This document shows, in pieces, positions 60,819 to 64,000 of a stretch of DNA of 64,000 nt. The translations under genes and the position numbers were made by a program. Source of the stretch: Tetrapyrgos nigripes. Lineage: Eukaryota > Basidiomycota > Agaricomycetes > Agaricales > Campanellaceae. Each line of letters begins with the position of its first letter. Position 1 is the first letter of the stretch. The DNA lies in contig JAACJM010000246.1 of assembly GCA_013368315.1 (NCBI GenBank), positions 1 through 64,000 of the forward strand. The letters are read 5' to 3'. Below the pieces are notes generated by a model that did no database searches, was not told the origin of the DNA, and was given only the letters and a program-made list of their open reading frames with translations.

Positions 60819-61201
60819 CGCGGAGGGAGAAGGTGGGAGTCGAGAACCAGAACGAAGGGCGTGGGCAACCCAATGACAATCTGTTGGCGGATTGATGTGA
60901 TGTTGGAGTCCTTGCACTGCTAGCGATCATTTTCATTGACAGTTCATTGATTTGGAAATAGACCAAGCGCTAAGGACACTGGATCACTGTAGTGACTTTG
61001 TGCTCGAAACGAATACCGCACAGCTTGGGATAGAGAACCTAGAAATGTTTCAAGTCTTCAGGAACGGTCCATGGTAAGTAGTCCTCTCTCATAGTCGACT
61101 AGTCTCCACTTACTAATACTTGGAACCGTCTAAATATTTGCCTAATACTACACCCGAAACGAGGAACAGCAGATCCATATCACTGATATTTGATGCAAGC
61201 C

Positions 61202-61576
61202 CTAGTGACGGTTAGTAGGATAGAGTATGATTGTCAATTGACAAGAGGAATTTACCCCATACACGATGCATAAGGATGCATACCATGAAGTGGTACCACA
61301 CATGAGAGTAGGAGAGCAGGAACAGGTAGCACCCGACGGGTCACGGAGACGAATGACGTTGCCGTGTCGGTAACTAGAAAGACCTCCGAAATTATATTTA
61401 TAGGCTTGAGCGTGTCCTGTCATTGTCAAGTAGTTACTGACACTGTCATTAGATACCGTCGGGATAGAAAACGCTTCCGAGGCCACTCTAGCCTCGTTAG
61501 GAAGTTGCCTCTGCCAGTCCCGGTCCAGGAGGGTATTGATGCGCTCCCTGATTTTCTTACACTTGCAATTGATGCC
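61202..61576 (-). other. unassigned open exon downstream of the pectate lyase
   Basis: An AG-bounded open stretch of about 124 codons (NCKCKKIRERINTLLD ... TIILYPTNRH) ending in TAG at 61202. It lies in the right place and phase to be a C-terminal exon of the pectate lyase at 61847-63482, joined after GSGPDSQ, but such a long extension is unusual for family PL3. It could also belong to a different gene. No known domain. Confidence 0.3.
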
Positions 61577-61846
61577 TATACATACACACAGCAGTGCATA
61601 AATGTTAACCGCCTCGAGACGTCATCCGTTAAAAATTGTTGAATGCATATTGATTACAATTTCCTTTGAAATCGACAGAAGAAGGAAAAAAGGAAGTACG
61701 TAATTCTTGAACAGTTTGAACCCAAATCCCTCCCGTGGCTTAAGAAGTGATATCACTGCTGGAGTAGAGACAGAACTTTCAAAAGAACGCATCAACTTTG
61801 GTCTCACAACACATAGCACCGAGAACTCAGAAGGAACTGATCTTAC

Positions 61847-63482
61847 CTGACTATCAGGTCCACTACCTGTCTTAGGCGGCTCAGCTCCGTTGCTGTTTCC
61901 GGTGAATCTGAATATGCGACGAGCAATGAGGAGTCAGTCAACTAATTATAGACACAAATAACACAGTAGGGTCAAATGGATATGATCGGACACTGATACT
62001 CACTTGTCGCAGATGGAGCTGACGCTCTGTGCCCTGGTAGTGCGGATCTTGGCAGTACTGTTACATAGATGATAGACAAGCGGAAATCGATCAGCGCCAG
62101 CGTCGCATCGAGGTAGGGAAGTAATAAAGCACTCACTCTCCGTAATTACTATTTTGGATGTATCCAGCGTCCGAGTCGTGTTAAAACTCTGAATAACGTT
62201 GAACAAAGACGATACATACGTGTTGATTCCGACCAAAGTTTTACCTGCATGAAAAGGAAGGTGCCATCATTATTTTCAGAAAAGATCAGAGCGAGATCGA
62301 AGATGCTTGCATACCGTCTACAGCCCAAACATCGTTGATTTCGACGTGTCTTGCGTATTGAGTCCCACAGTTTCCACACTGTGGCATGTAGTAGTAGGAT
62401 TTATGATTTGAAGTGGTGAGTTTGCATCCGACTTGAAGAGCATTCGTTGAAAGAAACTTACGCTGCGGTACAGCTTGCCAAAGTTCTCAGCGTAGAACTG
62501 CCATTGAAAACCGAAGCAAGGGATCGTGAATAACCTAGATCATCGGAGACGCTTCGAGTCGAGAATCTGGCTTACCGAGTTGATGATAACCTAGTGCAAA
62601 ACGCTCAGATGAGCTGAAAATTGGAGAACGTGGGGAAATGCTTACAGTTCCACCGCCATTGTGTTGAACGACTGCAGCATGGACGTTGAGTCATACATTA
62701 GTACAACAACTTCAAAAAGAGCAGCCTTACTCTTGTCATCAGCATTCTTGGCCTAAACCAAACGGAATACAGTCAGACCCGTCAAAATCAACGCATGATA
62801 AGCTGTAGACAAAACCCACGCCACCGTAGTTAATCCGAGAGGTACCACTGGTTTGCTTAATAGTGATGGCATCCTCGCAGACATCCTAACTCGACGATCA
62901 ATATCATCTCACTCAGTACCGCGAACAAACACACCTCGAAGTAAACATGGTCCAAAGTACAGGAACCTGCATAATGATCGTATCAACCTTCGGACAAGAT
63001 TCGGATTCTTCGAGGAGGCAAGGAAATTGAAAGGAGGACAGAAAACCCACCAAGACAATGAACACCTTCCGCCTGATTGGCCCCAATAATCACTCGACTG
63101 AGGGTAGCGCCTTCCTCCAATAAGAACACTGCATCCGAATCGCCACCTTCGGTCTGGCCGTTGCAAGCGCCAGACCCACGATCGTAACGCGTGTATGCCT
63201 GTGATGGAGTGAAAGTCTGACCAGCAGCAATGGTCATGGCTTTGCTCAATGATGAAGTAGTGGGTGCCTTGGGCCAGACATTGGTTGCTGTGCGTTTTTG
63301 TATGCTATCGGCACCAAGTATGAAAATGCCGATGAGTATGATAGAGGAAAGAAAGAAAGAAAAAATGAGTGAGTGAAGCAGAATGGAAACTTGTGGTAGC
63401 ATTGCTATACAACTCACGTCGGAGCCGGATTAGCAGCAACGAGGGCAGCGAGAGCGAGAGCGAGGGAGATGGAGACGAACAT
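61847..63482 (-). CDS. secreted pectate lyase, family PL3
   Basis: Thirteen short exons from 63482 with consistent GT-AG junctions. Signal peptide [19 protein letters not shown], then the PL3 landmarks in order: [96 protein letters not shown], and [20 protein letters not shown]. The conserved Lys of TIKQTSG and the clustered Asp/Glu that bind calcium in PL3 structures are present. The enzyme cleaves de-esterified pectin by beta-elimination, in line with the plant-matter lifestyle. No frame damage was found. The coding end is uncertain: after GSGPDSQ there is a GTAAGA donor at 61846, and the last exon may be 61202-61576 or elsewhere. Reading on without splicing gives an unrelated 75-residue tail. 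Confidence 0.88.
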
Positions 63483-63563
63483 TTTCAACCTAGAAGTATG
63501 GGAAGTCTTTGTTCGAGGAGTCGAGATGGACTTTCATGACTTTATATGTGCTCGGTGAGACCA

Positions 63564-64000
63564 CTATAACGTCTTAAGTGAAAAGAGGAGGTTTCCCTCC
63601 GGTCCGCTCATCTGCCACTCACGGGCCTGCGCAACCTCCAAGGGCTGAAATTCGGCGTATGTTCGAAAAGTGCTCTGAATAGATAAAAGTAGGTTTCATT
63701 AGGCTTTCAGCACCTAAGCGATATTGTTTTCAGGAACATAAAGCAGAAGGTAAACTAGAAATCACCTGCATCCTACCAACATCCAACACGAGCACAGACA
63801 AGCACATGGACATCATCTCTAGCTCCCTATCAATCCAATTTGCCAAGGAAAAGGAATACTTGATATAGGAAGTCACCAGGTATAAGCAGGCCGGCGAAAA
63901 TGCAGCGATAATTCCGAAGTAAAAGCAGATTGACCGAGAGCGCGTCAAGAGATCTGAGGCGATCAAGTTAAACGTCGACGAAAGACTCAATGTGGCTAAA
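63564..64000 (-). CDS. membrane protein, 3' part only (runs off the window)
   Basis: An exon open from the right edge to 63766 and a last exon 63564-63674, joined in phase by a GTGATT...TTCAG intron, ending in TAG. The visible part has two hydrophobic helices (SICFYFGIIAAFSPACLYLV and MMSMCLSVLVLDVG) and a polar C-terminus (STFRTYAEFQPLEVAQAREW). The family is not recognised. The 5' end lies outside the window, so length and start are unknown. Confidence 0.45.

Overview
The window is nuclear DNA of a filamentous basidiomycete, most likely a wood- or litter-decaying member of the Agaricomycetes, possibly Agaricales. The evidence is short GT-AG introns (about 50-80 nt) in nearly every gene, agaricomycete-type F-box/LRR proteins, a class II (lignin-modifying) peroxidase pair, membrane-anchored GtaA-type glutaminases, a PL3 pectate lyase, and PIF/Harbinger and hAT-type DNA transposons. 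No rRNA, tRNA, CRISPR or prokaryotic gene was seen.

Layout. 1-8.5 kb: gene-poor, with one membrane-anchored short-chain dehydrogenase (minus) and degraded repeats. 8.5-15.3 kb: a low-complexity secreted protein (plus), an F-box protein (minus) and an LtrA-family multi-pass membrane protein (minus). 15.95-17.36 kb: a TIR-flanked non-autonomous element. 18.15-24.3 kb: an extended SDR reductase and GtaA-like glutaminase 1 (both plus). 24.5-29.1 kb: a transposon island with a TA-flanked MITE, then a second TA-flanked element carrying a TTAAGG-rich TIR element and a 2.95-kb PIF/Harbinger element with a 3-bp TSD. 30-36.3 kb: a G-protein alpha subunit gene on the minus strand with introns up to 1.2 kb, one holding a 21-bp minisatellite. 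39.2-42.0 kb: a second PIF/Harbinger element with a 422-bp hAT-type MITE nested inside it (8-bp TSD). 44-45.4 kb: an LRR gene remnant. 46-51.3 kb: two tandem manganese peroxidases. 53.1-56.5 kb: an F-box gene with one premature TGA, then an S10 serine carboxypeptidase. 56.8-60.8 kb: GtaA-like glutaminase 2 (minus). 61.8-63.5 kb: PL3 pectate lyase (minus). The right edge cuts a membrane-protein gene.

Working together: the peroxidases, pectate lyase, carboxypeptidase and glutaminases are secreted or surface enzymes, so this chromosome segment is biased toward extracellular digestion of plant matter. The two glutaminases flank most of the window and share an unusual architecture: ectodomain, one transmembrane helix, and a cytosolic tail ending in a short coiled coil plus a PPxY motif.

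Two window-wide patterns affect how the annotation should be read. First, several long genes contain a single 1-nt frameshift inside otherwise intact family sequence, which could be assembly indels or real decay. Second, every premature stop inside otherwise open transposon and F-box reading frames is TGA where CGA (Arg) fits, and one transposase has lost its catalytic Glu by a GAG-to-AAG type change. Both point to C-to-T (CpG-type) mutation of repeats.
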